A stretch of DNA of 64,000 nucleotides from Sanguinoderma infundibulare (lineage: Eukaryota > Basidiomycota > Agaricomycetes > Polyporales > Polyporaceae), in the NCBI GenBank assembly GCA_032821775.1, contig JAVLRN010000007.1, positions 434,001 to 498,000 on the forward strand, written 5' to 3'. Both the position numbers and the translations under genes were made by a program. Under the pieces are notes generated by a model, which did no database searches, was not told the DNA's origin, and saw nothing but the letters and a program-made list of their open reading frames with translations. The first letter of the stretch is position 1; each line of letters starts with the position of its first letter. Shown here piece after piece: positions 49,712 to 62,079 of this stretch.

Positions 49712-52700
49712 GGTAGGACATAGGTGGTAGGCTGTCTGCCGTCATTATGTATTATATGTCTAGTTCGAAGCTGGTCGCTCTCACACATGAGCGCATGTTT
49801 TGGAGATGCACCTAGCGTCTCCAGCCTCTTTAGATTCCTGGGCTTGGTGGTGCATCGTCGGACACACTGAAATATGAATACAGATATCTTCCACAGCCTT
49901 GAGATCGTCCTGCTCAAGTGTGTTACTCTGTCTCGCACGTTGATGAACACCAGAAGCCTTTTCCTGCGACTTTTCTGCCTTTCTCCGATCCAGAAGCCGA
50001 AGCCGCCCAGCCTGCGAGCCCGACGCCGCAGGGCCGCATAAATGCATGGCAGCAGCAAGTGCAGCATTGCATTGCTCCATCCGTTTCAGAAACGGATAGC
50101 GTTTGACGTGTTTCTGTTCGCAGTGTAATTATATGATCGGGGGTCACCCAGTCCGCGAGCCCACATCGAGCGTTGACAACGTCGACTGGGAGGATTCGAG
50201 TTCGAGAGATGCATCGGGAAGGTCTTGGCGCCTCCACGGAAAGCTTCCGAAGCGTACTCAATGCTCATCGGGTGTTGAAATATTGACCTACTGGCATTCC
50301 TTAGGCGTTCCCCAAACCCCAGACAGAACCGAGCGAAAGAACCCAGCTGGAGCGATGCTTGCGGGCGCAGCATACGTCTCTGGATGGACGCGGAGTGGTT
50401 CTTGTGTGAAGCGACTCGGACGCCGAGCGGTGGTCGTGGGCTGATATTGTATTGCTTGTGCTTCAGGTGGTCGCGCGTCGAGCCGCGAATACGCCGCCAT
50501 TCGTCCGCGAAGGAACGTCGGGGCCCGCGAGAGTGTTCTGAAAGTCGAGACTCGAATGAATAAAGACATTCAGTCCAACCATCTCAGTCATCGATACCTT
50601 GTGATCTTTTGTTGTGCATGTCTACTTTACCTGACTCATGAGAAGGCGGCGCTCATCGACGCTGTCTGCTCATTGCACCCATGGAGCGGTCGACCATACG
50701 AACACCGTACGTTCGAGCGAAGCTCGGAGGGCGCATCAGTACTTCGGGAAATTACTTAACGGTGCTTAACGGGGCCATTAAGCACCGTTAAGTATTGAAG
50801 CTGTCGTTAAGTACCGTAAGCCGATAAGCCGTAAGTAGGTCTCGAAGTGCTCGTAAGTTCCGCCACTGACGTACCTCCCTTCTACCAGCACCGCTCCCCC
50901 GCACTCTGACTGGCACACGGCGGGGGACAAAGAGATGTCGCCTCGACACGTTGGAGGCCGAAGCTTTCCCAGGATATTCATCGAAATACGGGAGGGAGGA
51001 TGGCCATTTTCCATTTAAGCCGTTAAGCCGTTAAGCAAAATCCGGCTTTACTGATGACTCGCCTCCCGCACATGTCTTCTCACAGACGGCGTGCAAGTAC
51101 ACTCGATGCCCTTTAACCTATTGAGCGTTTTTCGGCGGCCGCTGGTTGATATGCACCTACATGGCTTACCGATCCAATACTTATTGCAGTGTCAATGCTG
51201 GTTCAAGTTGCAGAAGTAGTACGTACTATACACAGACACGTACGAACGCCCATGCCATCCTACGGTCTGTCATAGCTTCCGGATTAGCTTTGGAAAGTCA
51301 AAGGTAAGAAATCGTACCCTCTGCATTAAATGCTGCCTTCAAACGAAATTGGGGCGGATGGTCCTCCGTTACGGTTCAAGAGAGACTGCGACTGCGGCGC
51401 GACCCAGATGGTTGCGTGACGTGCCATGCGTTACCACAGTGCGTTACCACCATGTCACAGATTCGTCGTGGCAAATGCACTTTTTGATCTGGCGGCGCAT
51501 CTTGGTCTCGACCAACTCGCGACGTCCGACTCCAGAAGATATTCGCTTTTCACCTCTTCTTCTACTTGGAGACCGGTTTGTCATCGCTTGTGTAGGTATG
51601 GTGAGTTTGTCTTCGTCTTCACCAGGAGTGGCCTTTCCTGCACCCAGAAGTTGTCATAGCTCCGTGCAGACGCGTTTGCCTTGACCTCGACACGTGAAGC
51701 CCGGGCCCCGACTAGGCCCACACGTTCCGGATATCTTGGGTCCATCTGCTGGGAACTTATGCTGGGCCATAGGTAATCCTAGACAAGGTACGACGCATTG
51801 TCTTGCTCACTAGACAAAACAGGCTGATCGCTCCTGCAAATAGAGCGTCGACATCGGCAGCCGGGGTCGAGGGACTGACGTTGACTTCTTCTATTTCGAT
51901 CCCTTCGTTCATCCTTGGCACTACACTTCCCTGTGCGACTGTGTTAACGAATTCGGTCGTGATGAGGTGGCCGAAAACGTTTTGGTTGGACGCAGATCCC
52001 GTCATACGGCGTAACTTCCGTGCTCTACTCCCAATCGGACGGAATCTCGCAGGCTTATGGGAAGGATCGAGGTACGTTCATCCACGTGGGTAAACATTAC
52101 CCGCCCTGAACCGAAGTCTGTCAGATTGACTACCACGAACACGTACGACCTCACCTTGCCAACATCTTAGAAGGTGGCGGAGCACAAACTCATTCTGCGC
52201 ATTCCCGAGCAGTCGGACTCTCAATCTTGTCATGAGAGTCGGAAAGGCGTTCCGTCTACAAGCATAGAAGCTCTGTCTCCCAGACTCTTCTTAACTGTCG
52301 GGAATCATCGATGACGATGCGCCCCTCATTGAAGACTCTTCGTCATGTCGACCTGTCCTACACGTCTATTTGAGTGAGGGCCGGAGCCGCCGACTGCGCG
52401 TTTGGCATCTACGAAAGGAGATACTTCGGTGCGTTGGCTTATCTCCTCCAAGTGTCCCTTTGGTAACCTTCGGTGCCTAGACCAACTACATCCGGGATAC
52501 AACACGAGATCTGGTTGTACGTTCAAACGTGTTCCTTGCGCGGCGCGCGCAGTTTTTACGTCGGTGCCGAGCTCTCAGGAGACTCGTCCAGATTAGCTCC
52601 CCGGAGAAACTTCCAAGCTGCGGGGAACGCCGGAGAATCGCTTATGGTGTTCTCGGCATTTATGGGAAGTTATGCGCATAGTCTCCCAGGGCTCGGGCTG

Positions 52701-53845
52701 GCCGCCGACAACGTTCACCAGCGAGATGAGAAGGTTCGCCACCATTGGTACTCCGTCGTGCTTCGGGATCATCGAAGAACGCATTGCCGAGGCGTAAACA
52801 CTGTTGTGAGTGCGTCTCCCGATTTCCCGGCCGTCGATACTGAAAGCCGTATGCGCATAGCAACGGGGTAGGAAGAGGTACAGGTTGTGAGTCCTAGGCA
52901 CAAAACTCCGTCTCCACTTGGAGTCCGGGCTCACCGGGGGCACCGAGCAGTCCGAACGCACGCGAGAGCCACGAGGCCCACACATGTCGGCAGACGCGTC
53001 CCAGAATAGACTATAGAGTCCGACGCAGATGTACCCTGATGTACCTTCCACTCTGCCGGACGGGAAGGGAACGCGAGCTCTAGTCGGGGAGCGCGCACGG
53101 ACGTTGAGTCCTCCTCCGTTCCGTGAGTTCGCACTGCAAGATCTCAACAATTGAGGTGATGTAAATGACCGGCCGGTGTAACTCCAAAGATGATGTCCGA
53201 CTCGCGTCCCTCTTCTATCTGATAGGTCAGCCTCGGCTCTGCAAACTCAATAAAGAGCGCGCTCAGACCCTTCTGTGTGGCCACATCTCGCTACCCCCCA
53301 GGCCCGTCTCCCTGTGCTCAGGCGCGGAGCCGCTGTTTTCCGTTCTTCCGACGATTACTCCGGATGGTGGCTCGCCTGCCCTGCAGCCGAGGAAAGGTAT
53401 GACTTCATTGTGAGATTGCGATCCGGACAGCCGTCTGACTTCCTCGGAACTACGGTAGATATAGACCGATACTCCACTCGAGCCTCAGCGTGTTTGACGG
53501 CATCATCTTGCTTTCCGACATACACCTTACATGCGCCAGACGTGCGACGGCTGATTCCACCTCTACCTTACGGCAAGTCAGATTCATCGTGGATTGCGAC
53601 TTTCGGCTGACACAATACAGATCTCACGATATTTACGAGAACTGCACCTTCCAGACATCCTGAGGTACGCCGTTCTCTGGATGCCGTGAGTTGACGTATG
53701 CTGATTCGCTCTTTTAATAGCCTTCTGTGCTTCTTACACGCTCCTTAACTAAGGTCGTTGAGAACTGCGCGGTCTGGAGGTACGAAATTCCGATCGGTTT
53801 TTAACAGCTTGCGCTGAAAGTAGTACAGGCCGCACTTTCGTGCCC
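49712..53845. other. 4.1-kb region without recognisable gene
   Basis: The longest gene-poor stretch outside the transposons. Open frames are short, carry no domain and do not splice into longer ones. It may be old, eroded coding or repeat DNA. It contains the hairpin at 50753-50794 and a cluster of TTAAG/CTTAA words that ends near 51040. Confidence 0.5.
50753..50794. repeat. 17-bp inverted repeat with 8-nt loop
   Basis: TACTTAACGGTGCTTAA at 50753-50769 is the exact reverse complement of 50778-50794. Related words (TTAAGCCGTTAAGCCGTTAAGC near 51016) occur 230 bp downstream, so this may be one end of a small eroded element. Confidence 0.85.
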
Positions 53846-55030
53846 ATGGCATTGCCTCCCGACGCATGCAGCCTCATCGTCAAATATGCTACCGACTCAA
53901 GACCCACCCTGGTTTCTCTCTGCACCGTTTCTAAACAATTCCAAACCGCGGCTGAGCGAGCGATATACAACACGCTTGACCTTAGGGGATATGACAGAAC
54001 AGTGTCCGTGTGCGGCGTGCTTGGTCGCACGCCGCGTGTCGCCATCCTTGTCGTCGCGCTCTCTATCTACGGGGAAGAAGATGACGACGATGAGGAAGAA
54101 GACGAAGACGAGTCGGATTTCGAGCCCGAGAGCGACTACTGGCAGGTCCTCCATCGCGCTCTCGCCCGCACAACGCGTCTGCGGTTCTTCAACCTCTACT
54201 TCAACAGTAGAGGCCAGCCCGACAAGGCGTGGATCCTCGACGGCTGCACGTTCCAACTCCGAACGTTCCACTGCGACCTCATCTGGGATGATCACCTCGC
54301 TTCCTTCCTCTCCACCCAATCGCGTCTCTGTGATCTCTTCCTCGCCGACTTCCGCGAACCGACATCCGAAGACATGGCACCGCCCATCCTCCCTTCGACC
54401 TCGGCGTTTGTACCGAAGCTCGCCATCCTCGAATGCACCTTCTCCGAGGCCGCCATCTCGCTGGTCCCGGGCCGCCCTGTGGTGCGCGTCAAAACGTGCT
54501 TCACGCACAGCAGGCTCGATGAGAAGCGGGCGGAGCTGCTATCGATCGTCTCTGCGCTGCGGCGGTCGAAGAAGCGGCTGCGCGCGCTGGACATCGCCGA
54601 TTCGTCGTACACCGCCGACTTCTCCCTGGAAGTGCTCTCGACGCTCACCTCGGACGGACTCTTTTGCTCGGATCTCCGGTACGTCGGCACGCTCGTTTTT
54701 CCGGTGGACGGTCGCCAGGTAGGTCAGGACCCCTTCAGTCGCGCCAGCGGAGCGTTCTGCTGATGAGCACGTCAGCGTTTAGAGTTCTACGGGATGTTGA
54801 TGCGCATGCGCCATCTGCGATGCCTCGAAGTGGACGTCACCGAGTGGGATCCGGCCCCGACACACCTCGCGGCGCTCCGCGCGTTGACGTACGAGATCCT
54901 CTTGTATTGTCCCTCGATCTTGACGGTTGTGTTCGTTTACGACTTTGAGCGATACCTCGTGAAGGTGGTGGACCATACTGCCGTGTACGACGAAGACGCG
55001 GTGGCGGAGAACCTTTGGCGAGAGGTCTGA
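53846..55030 (+). CDS. F-box-like protein (agaricomycete type)
   Basis: Two exons (53846-54718, 54785-55030) give 372 residues. The N-terminus LPPDACSLIVKYA...LVSLCTVSKQFQTAAERAIY is an F-box-like motif with the usual onward YNTLDL element of agaricomycete families. A Glu/Asp run (EEDDDDEEEDEDE) at about 78-90 is followed by Leu-rich segments. Its role is probably a substrate receptor of an SCF ligase. The end of exon 1 and start of exon 2 recur as a fragment at 61431. It is the first member of the duplicated F-box / SDR / MFS trio. Confidence 0.78.
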
Positions 55031-55633
55031 CAAATGTTGGTATCTGACGCTCTGAACGTGAGTACGGTTGTGTCTGTTCTCTATAGCTGTCTAACGTCAC
55101 GATGTGCATCCACGACAATATAGCACGTCCCACATTCCTTCCGTGAATCCTTTCCGATCCTTGCTGTATCTATAGCATAACGCACCGGCGTCTTTACCCC
55201 CTTTATGCTGTTGTTTCAAGACCACTCTCTTTGTATTTCTCCGTCCCAATCGCACACAATTAACTGCATATCGCATTAATCTCACCATATACCCCCATCC
55301 CACCACCTGTCTCTATTTTGGCGTTTCAATATTACAATGCGTCATTCCAACATTACATATCAGCGAGCGGTAACTCTTCACGAAGCTGTATTTGCACGTG
55401 AGTGGTCATTCATTTGGGCTTACGACGAAATTAAATTTACGTCCGCCTCAACGACACTGACAGATTAGCAATGGCTGTAGAACGCTCAACGCGCCCGTAT
55501 TTCAAACGCTTCAGCTCATGGTTTTGATTTAAGTTCAAAGGTCTTCGCGTCGGTCCGGCCTTATCTCAAGAGAGGCTCTTCTGGGCAAGCCTGAGACACC
55601 GTGCACCTATTCTCATCCAGCGTCGTCTCGCAA
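55031..55633. other. Intergenic, no gene seen
   Basis: 3' flank of the F-box gene and promoter of the SDR gene. Confidence 0.45.
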
Positions 55634-55640
55634 TATATAG
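55634..55640 (+). promoter_or_regulatory. TATA box of the SDR gene
   Basis: TATATAG 36 bp before the ATG at 55676. The short spacing implies a very short leader. Confidence 0.5.
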
Positions 55641-55675
55641 AGTGTTCAGCCCCCCTTGCGCCTCTGCATATCACC

Positions 55676-56730
55676 ATGTCGGTATCATCGACCAACACAA
55701 GAGTCTGGTTCAGTGCGTTCTTCATTGACCTACCATGACACTCAGTGTGTCCCTCTCATAGTTCTGGCAGTTACCGGAACGTCTACCGGCTTAGGGCGTG
55801 CCATTGCAGAACTCGTCCTCGACCGAGGTGAGATCGTCATCGCGACTGCGCGCCGACCAAGTGCCCTGGAAGGCCTCACGCAACAATATCTGAAGCAACG
55901 TCTCCTCGTTCTCCCTCTGGACGTCACTCAACCACAGCAAATCGTCGACGCCTTCAACGAAGCCAGAAGCACGTTCGGCCGCGTCGACGTCGTCGTCAAC
56001 AACGCAGGGCGTGGGGACGCAGGGGAATTTGAAGGTGTGGAGGAGACCCAAGCGCGCGCCACGATGGAGACGAACTTCTGGGGTGCAGTTGGGGTCACGA
56101 AGGAAGCCGTGAAATGCTTCCGTGAGACGAACCCTCCTGGGGTAGGAGGGCGGCTGCTCCAGATGTCGTCGTACCTGGGGCTCGTCGGCCTGCCTGCGTG
56201 CTCGTTCTACTGCGCATCCAAGTTCGGTATGTACTCTCCTTGCTGATAAGTAATCATTCGCTGCGTGCTTGCTCAATGACCTCGTTTCCTTATCATAGCC
56301 TTGGAAGGGGTATCCGAAACTCTCGCAGCGGAGCTCGATCCGGCGTGGAATATCAAGGTGGGACGCATTCTCCATCCAATCCCCATCGCCCAAGCTCACG
56401 CCCGTGCCGCGCTACCAGGTCACGCTCATCGAGCCAGGCTTCATCCGCTCCGAAATGGTGGCGACTTGCTCCTGGTCTCCCGCACACCCTGCGTACCAGA
56501 ACCCGAGCCTCCCTACCACGCATGTCCGCAACATCGGATTTGAGAAGGCGGCGGTCTGGAAGGACACGAAGCGGAGCGCCGAGGCATTCTACAAGATTGC
56601 TTCCGTCCCGAACCCGCCTCTTCACTTCGTGGTCGGGAAGGACGCGGTCGAAGCTACGAGGCGGAAGATCGCCGCGTTGACCGCGGACATCGACTCATAC
56701 GAAGCGCTGTCTGAAGATTTGGAGGAGTAG
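55676..56730 (+). CDS. Short-chain dehydrogenase/reductase (classical SDR)
   Basis: Four exons (55676-55712, 55762-56226, 56299-56357, 56419-56730) give 290 residues, a normal classical SDR length. The Rossmann cofactor motif is TGTSTGLG (near residue 17), the adenine-pocket VDVVVNNAG follows, and the catalytic motif is S...FYCASKF (Y-x3-K) with a preceding MSSYLG serine. The substrate-loop region has VTLIEPGFIRSEM. The Arg in ATARR after strand 2 suggests NADP(H). Substrate unknown. It is tail-to-tail with MFS copy C (126 bp between stops); pieces of a second copy lie at 61690-62079. Confidence 0.92.
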
Positions 56731-56855
56731 CCGGCCGAACACAGTACTAGCATTGCCTTCCGCGAAAAAGCCGCAGTTCATGTACATTCGCAGTAAAGGG
56801 TATTCGCGTGGTATGGAAGCCCCATATCTATGATCTATCTACCTGCATCTACTCG

Positions 56856-58517
56856 TTATATGCGGGCCGATATGTTGCGATTGACTCTGAACCTCGAGAA
56901 GAGTATCAGCAGCGACCCAAAAATGTGCAACCCGCCGCATAGGAGGATTACGCCCGTGTACTTCCCATCGTCCGCCTTCAACATCGCCCCTGCTGCAGGA
57001 CCTGCGGCCAGTACCCTGTGATGTCCAGATCAGATACGTCCTAGTCAAACCCCTGTCGCGAAGAATGCAAGACGTACGCAAAGGACAAGACGCTGTAAAA
57101 TATACCGAGCCGGGTTCCCACCTCCTCTATGTCCGATATCTGGGCAACGCAGGGAACCTGCATGGCAAGGTACGCCCCCGAGCAGACGCCAAACATGATG
57201 CCGAAGACGACAATGGGAACGAGAGCCTCGGCGAACGTCCAAAACACCAGCACGAGGAAGCCGGAGATGAATGCGGCTAGCGAGGCAACGTTGAAGGGGC
57301 CCACGATGTCAGCCATCAAAGCCGGCCCAACTCGTCCCACGATGCAGCCAGCATTGAGCGCCGAAACAACGTAGAATGAGGTCGATGAAGGGATTCCTTT
57401 CGATACAGCATAGGCGGAAATGTATGCGAACGGAATGGCCTGTGCTGGAAAGACGAAAGGATTAGTTTCACCGTGGTGTCCGCCATGGCGTAATCGTAAA
57501 ATGACCGCCGGGTGGCTTTGGTACTTACCGAGGTCGACGAAGAAGCATCCTGCAACCAGCGATATGAACGGTACGTCCCGTAGTGTCTTCTTGCATGGAA
57601 GAAGAGACCGTGATTTTACGGAGCCCTTGGGAACGGCAGGAGCCCGTACCCCGTTGGTGATGGTTGCGTTCCCGATGGCACACAGGACCAGCAGCAACAA
57701 TCCCCAAGTGCGGATCGTCCATCCAAATCCGATGCGAGCAAGCAAAAAGGTGAACACAAGTGGGAGCACCATGCCGCCTGTCACACGAGTCGCATGGAAC
57801 CTAAGCACGAGAATACTGGGTAGGTATGTGTTACTCACCTACACCCAAACCTGCGACCGCGATCCCTGCTGCCGTGGCACGGGATTTTCGAAAATGTGTG
57901 GCAACGGACGCAAACGATGGTGTATATCTGGAATGAAGGTCGTGATAAACCCGAAGGCCAGCGCTCGCATCCGAGAACAACTTACAACATCCCGGTGGCC
58001 AGTCCGGTGAGGAGACCTTGAACGAGGAGAAGCTGATAGAACTGGGTGCACACGCTGATGGCCATAGTGCTGAGGACGAGCAATATGGACCCGGGAATCA
58101 GAACTGCCCGTGGACCGTATGCGTCGAAAATGCGACCCCAAACCGTTCCCTTTAAAGAAGAATTGCGGTATGAGCCCCCGTTGCAGTGAGTTAGGAGAAA
58201 TTGGTGAGACGTACAGTAGAGCAAGTAGTCCAGAGTTGCAGGGCACTGATCCACGAGATGGTTGACGGAGGGAAGTTGCTGAGCTGGTGCTCGGCGTAGT
58301 ATGTCTGGAAGACACCGAATGCGCTGAGATGTCCGCAACAGAAGAGCAACAAAGTTGCGCCGAAGCCGGTAAGCCAGGCCTTGAGCCCGCCGTCAGGGAA
58401 GGGACGGTCTTCGAGCTGAGTTGTCGATTGCTCTACATCAACGCTAGAGGCGGGAGATGTAGCGTCCTTCGCATCCAGAGACTCCGCTTCTGAATTCTTG
58501 TGGTGATCTTCGGCCAT
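56856..58517 (-). CDS. MFS monocarboxylate transporter-like, copy C (intact)
   Basis: Six exons (58215-58517, 57986-58149, 57839-57927, 57529-57777, 57078-57444, 56856-57015) give 443 residues. The N-terminal FPDGGLKAW before helix 1, the G-R-I-F-D-A-Y-G-P-R loop after helix 2, and the THFRKSRATAAGIAVAG segment match fungal MCT-type transporters (SLC16-like). About 12 membrane helices are expected, with the C-terminal half starting near PFAYISAYAVSKG. They carry organic acids such as monocarboxylates with protons, but many fungal members are uncharacterised. Exon lengths after the first (164, 89, 249, 367, 160) are identical in copy E. Confidence 0.92.
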
Positions 58518-60011
58518 TGGTGGGTGTTCGAAGGTCTTCAAGTCAGTAATTCAGGAGTGAGGGGGCAGAAGGAATTCTTACGGCATCGACGAAGGAGAGT
58601 TGGTGGTTAAGTAGCGACTAACCTCGTGCTCGCTGGCCCTGGGAGGCGAAGTGGCGTCGAACCAACACATGCGGGGGACAACCGAGCGCAGAAAAAACAC
58701 CCTCTACGTGAGTCAGAGAGAAGATTGTAATGACTTGGGGGTGTAGATATTCCACAGGACGGGAATGAACAAAGGATGCGCGTCCCATGTGACGCTTTAC
58801 GCAGAATCGCAGTGTCACGCACATACTACATGACGTTGATCCTTGTTCCGACCTTGTTAGCTCCGAAATTTGAAGAACGCATGTCAGTAGGGCGATCCGG
58901 AAAGGAAATCACGAATAACAGTAGAGAGTGATATTAGGATCGAGCAGTCCCCATGGCACGACAATGCTGAAGCTGCCCCTGGCGCGCGGCAGGGGAGGTG
59001 GGTGCGTAGACGACAGATCTAACACAACGTGATTGTGGCGAGGTAAATGTAAGGATGCTCCCGGGTAAGATGAAATAAGCGGCCCTCCTACCAAAAAGGT
59101 CTTCCGGTCAAACTACGAAGCTGCGTGGGGCGTTTCGTCACGGCGATTCTCGCCGGGATGCTCAGCGAGGGAGTGACATGAGTCCGGAGATTGGTTGCAG
59201 ATGGCAACAGACCTGATTAGAACGCGAGTGGTATGAGCGATGGAACACATTGATAGAGAGAGAGGCAAACGCGCAAATCCTGCGGCTAACGTCGATCGGG
59301 CGCGGCTCGTGCGAACAGCGCGCCCCGAAAGTCTTCCCCGTCAACCACTTTAAGGTTCGCGTCTCACAAACGCGCGCAGACTTGCAATTATACCGCCTAG
59401 TGCCCAGGAACGCAAGTGATGAGTCCCCAAATGATTGGCTGTAGATGGGAAGCCAACCTGCGCAAGCTGTGCACGGCGCCGCATCAACGAGGCTAAACAC
59501 GTCGCCACCCGTATCGAGCCTCAGAAGCAGCCATACCTTCAACTAAGCTCGTAACGGCTATCCCGCCGAAAGTAGAGCAGGGGGAGGTTAGGGAATGACA
59601 CCCGGCAGGCCTGAAGCTCCAGTTCGGACCCGAATAACGGGAGGTCCGGGCATGCGATGGGCTCTGTCGGGTTTCAGGCCAGTGCTGCAAGCAGCGCGTC
59701 GACCAACTGCAGCACTGTCCTCAGCTCGTAGGCTCCTCGAAGCCCGGGTGAGGTTCAGAAGGACGACAAGGGGCGCTCACATGAATCGTTTAATTCCGTC
59801 CGTCCATATTTCTATTGACGCCCTTGGACGGCAAGAGCATTGTGTGCAGCCCCCAGCCATTCGCCAAGAGGGTATTTGGTCGGAGAAGCGCTATCGTCCA
59901 TGACGGGTTCGGGACGAGTTTTAAAGAGCCGAGGGTCGAGAGGGCCTTTCTCGCACCCTCGCGCATGCGCACCCGAATTACAACGGCATCTTCGGTCGCA
60001 GAGCCTTCAAG
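58518..60011. other. 1.5-kb region without recognisable gene
   Basis: 5' flank of MFS copy C and DNA up to the MFS copy D scrap. An imperfect direct repeat of about 45 bp (ATGAGTCC...GATTGG-type) occurs near 59178 and 59418. No gene is supported. Confidence 0.45.
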
Positions 60012-60582
60012 TTACACGCGAGCGAACACCTTGCGATCCACTGTGAACCTCGAGAAGAGGATCAGCAGCGACCCCAAAACGATCAGCACACCGCACAGGA
60101 CAATCATGCCCGTGTGCTTCCCGTTTTCAGCCTTGAACACCGCGCCTGCTGCGGGACCACCGGCCAGCACCCTGTGATGTCCATGTCCATGTTCACATCA
60201 GGAAAATGCTCAGTATGGGAAGAATGCAAAACGCACGGGAAAGACACGGTGCTGATCATCATCCCGATCCTCGTCCCCACCTCCTCGATGTCCGAGATCT
60301 GCGCGATGCGGGAAAGGCGCGACGACACGTAGGCGCCTTCGGAGAAGCCGTGCACGGCCCCGAAGACGACAATGAGCACGAACATCTCGGCGGACATCCA
60401 GCACACAAGCACGAGGAGCCCGGCGAGAAAAGCGGCCGGGAAGATGATGTTGAAGCGGCGGCCAAGGCGGCGATGATCCGGCCGAGGATCCCACCCCCGT
60501 TCTACGACGTAGAATGTCATCGGGGATGGGACGCCATGAGAGACGGCATAGTTGGAGAGGTATGTGAAGGGGATCACCTGTC
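60012..60582 (-). pseudogene. MFS transporter-like, copy D (C-terminal remnant)
   Basis: Only the last two exons survive. Exon 5 begins after a CAG near 60583 (PFTYLSNYAVSHGVP). Exon 6 ends at TAA 60012-60014 (about 60012-60176). Inside exon 5 the expected SALNAG segment is replaced by a short out-of-frame block (VVERGWDPRPDHRR), after which the frame is restored. Exons 1-4 are absent. It is a relic of the same family as copies A-C and E and marks another round of the local duplication. Confidence 0.8.
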
Positions 60583-61430
60583 CTGTAAAGACGGAGGCGT
60601 AACCAGTTTGGACTGTTCTTGCTTCGGGGAAGGTTTCGAGGGAAAGCTGGGCTTGGGATCCGAAATACCGCGAGTACGATAGGTATACTCATGCAAACAT
60701 TGCAGGCGACCCATACACAGTGGTAACCGTTGGATCAGTATGAGCTAAGGCGATCAAGCTACAGAATGCACATCAGACACGAGCAACAAACAGTACAAGC
60801 TGCGCTGTTCACCTCGCGCTCCTTATCAAAAACTTTCGTCTCACTCACCAACATTGGGAAACTCACAGATTCTCACCAGGGCCAACACGGGCGCATGATG
60901 GCAGGTGTCGGGGTAGACGTTGAGGGAAATGAAGGCTAGTTTGGCGTTTCGTGAGGACTTCAAGTACTGAAAAGCGTCCTGCAGCACGGGGCCGGTGTCG
61001 CGCTCCGCTCCACCGGCCGCATCTCGCACTCGAGGAACTCGCATGCACCGTCCGCGGCCACGCGGTCTTCCTCGTCCATAACACCGCATTCGCGTCTATA
61101 TCCTTCGTCCACGGCAGCACTGCGATTGTGATAAGAGGGAGAAGGTCAGGACGACGACGACTGCGGCTGCAAGAACGCACAGCGTGAGAGCTCGGGGGAT
61201 ATAGGCTGTACCTGACACTGGACCGGCGGTCTGTCCCGCCACACATGGGCGCCTGTCGTGCTCGAGTCATGGCGGCCTAGCGGCTGCCGCAACCATCCAG
61301 CGAGCCTAGTCCTCCGCCCTGAGACAACGCTTCGTAGGCGTCGGTGCCCGCGGTCGATTGGACGGTCTTCTTCCTGGTAGCTTTTATCGCATCCTCCCGG
61401 AACATGAGGTGCGGAGGCGGGTTCTAGTTG
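60583..61430. other. Intergenic between MFS relic and the second trio copy
   Basis: Open frames on both strands are without motif. Nothing further is seen. Confidence 0.4.
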
Positions 61431-61660
61431 TCTTTCGGACGGACTTTTGCTGGGATCTCGGGTACGTTGGCACGCTTGTCTTTCGAGAGAACCGTCGCCA
61501 GGTAAGTCAGGATTTCCTCCATCGTGCCGGCGCGCTGGTGAGCACGTCAATGTTTAGAGTTATATGCGATGTTGATGCCCATGCGCCATCTACGGTGTTT
61601 CGAAGTTGGCGTCACTGACCGGCACCCACCTCCGACACATCTCGCGACGCGTGCGTTGAC
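61431..61660 (+). pseudogene. F-box gene fragment (exon 1 end + exon 2 start)
   Basis: Matches 54650-54880 across the same intron (GTAAGTCAGG... here, GTAGGTCAGG... there): FCWDLGYVGTLVF...R-R-Q, intron, then LMPMRHLRCFEVGVTD. A TGA follows VTD. The rest of the gene is missing and the sequence passes straight into SDR DNA. Confidence 0.75.
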
Positions 61661-61689
61661 GGATCAGGAAAAGGGGGTTCACTTCGAAC

Positions 61690-61885
61690 TGCTCCAGTTG
61701 TCGTCCTACCCGGGGCTCATCGGGCTTCCCCCATGCTCGTTCTACTGCGCTTCCACGTTTGGTATGTACTTCTCTTGCTGACAAGTAGTCGCATGCGTAC
61801 CTCGTGAGCTCACTCCTTTGTTCAAGCTTTGGAAGAGGTATCCGAAAGCCTCGCAGCGGAGCTCGATCCCGCACGGAGCGTCGTC
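61690..61885 (+). pseudogene. SDR fragment, exons 2-3, catalytic Lys lost
   Basis: Matches 56150-56345: LSSYPGLIGLPPCSFYCAS, then Thr where the Y-x3-K motif needs Lys, intron GTATGT, then ALEEVSESLAAELDPA. The N-terminal Rossmann part is missing and is replaced by the F-box fragment. The last exon is present but inverted just downstream. Confidence 0.8.
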
Positions 61886-61984
61886 GAAGATTGACATAAA
61901 AGGGCACCCTTCATCTGATTACCACCGCCGAGGCTGCTTCGCGTCCTGCCAGACCACCGCCTTCTCTCATCCGGGGTCACGCAT

Positions 61985-62079
61985 ACCCACGTCGGAAGAT
62001 TCGGGTTCTGATGTGCGGGAGACCAGGAGGCGTTCGCCACCACTTCGGGGCGGATCTGGCCTCGCTCGATGAGCGTGAC
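61985..62079 (-). pseudogene. SDR last-exon fragment, inverted
   Basis: The minus strand reads VTLIERGQIRPEVVANASWSPAHQNP, the start of SDR exon 4 (56419 onward). It faces the plus-strand exons 2-3 fragment, so a local inversion has occurred. The same piece is at the left end of the window. Confidence 0.8.

Noticed and set aside
51349..53610. Several 60-185 codon frames in the gene-poor stretch
   Set aside because: No motif, no consistent splice joins and frames overlap on both strands.
53886..54722. 278-codon frame overlapping the F-box gene
   Set aside because: Ser/Arg-rich alternate frame of the same exon; the F-box motif lies in the 53846 frame.
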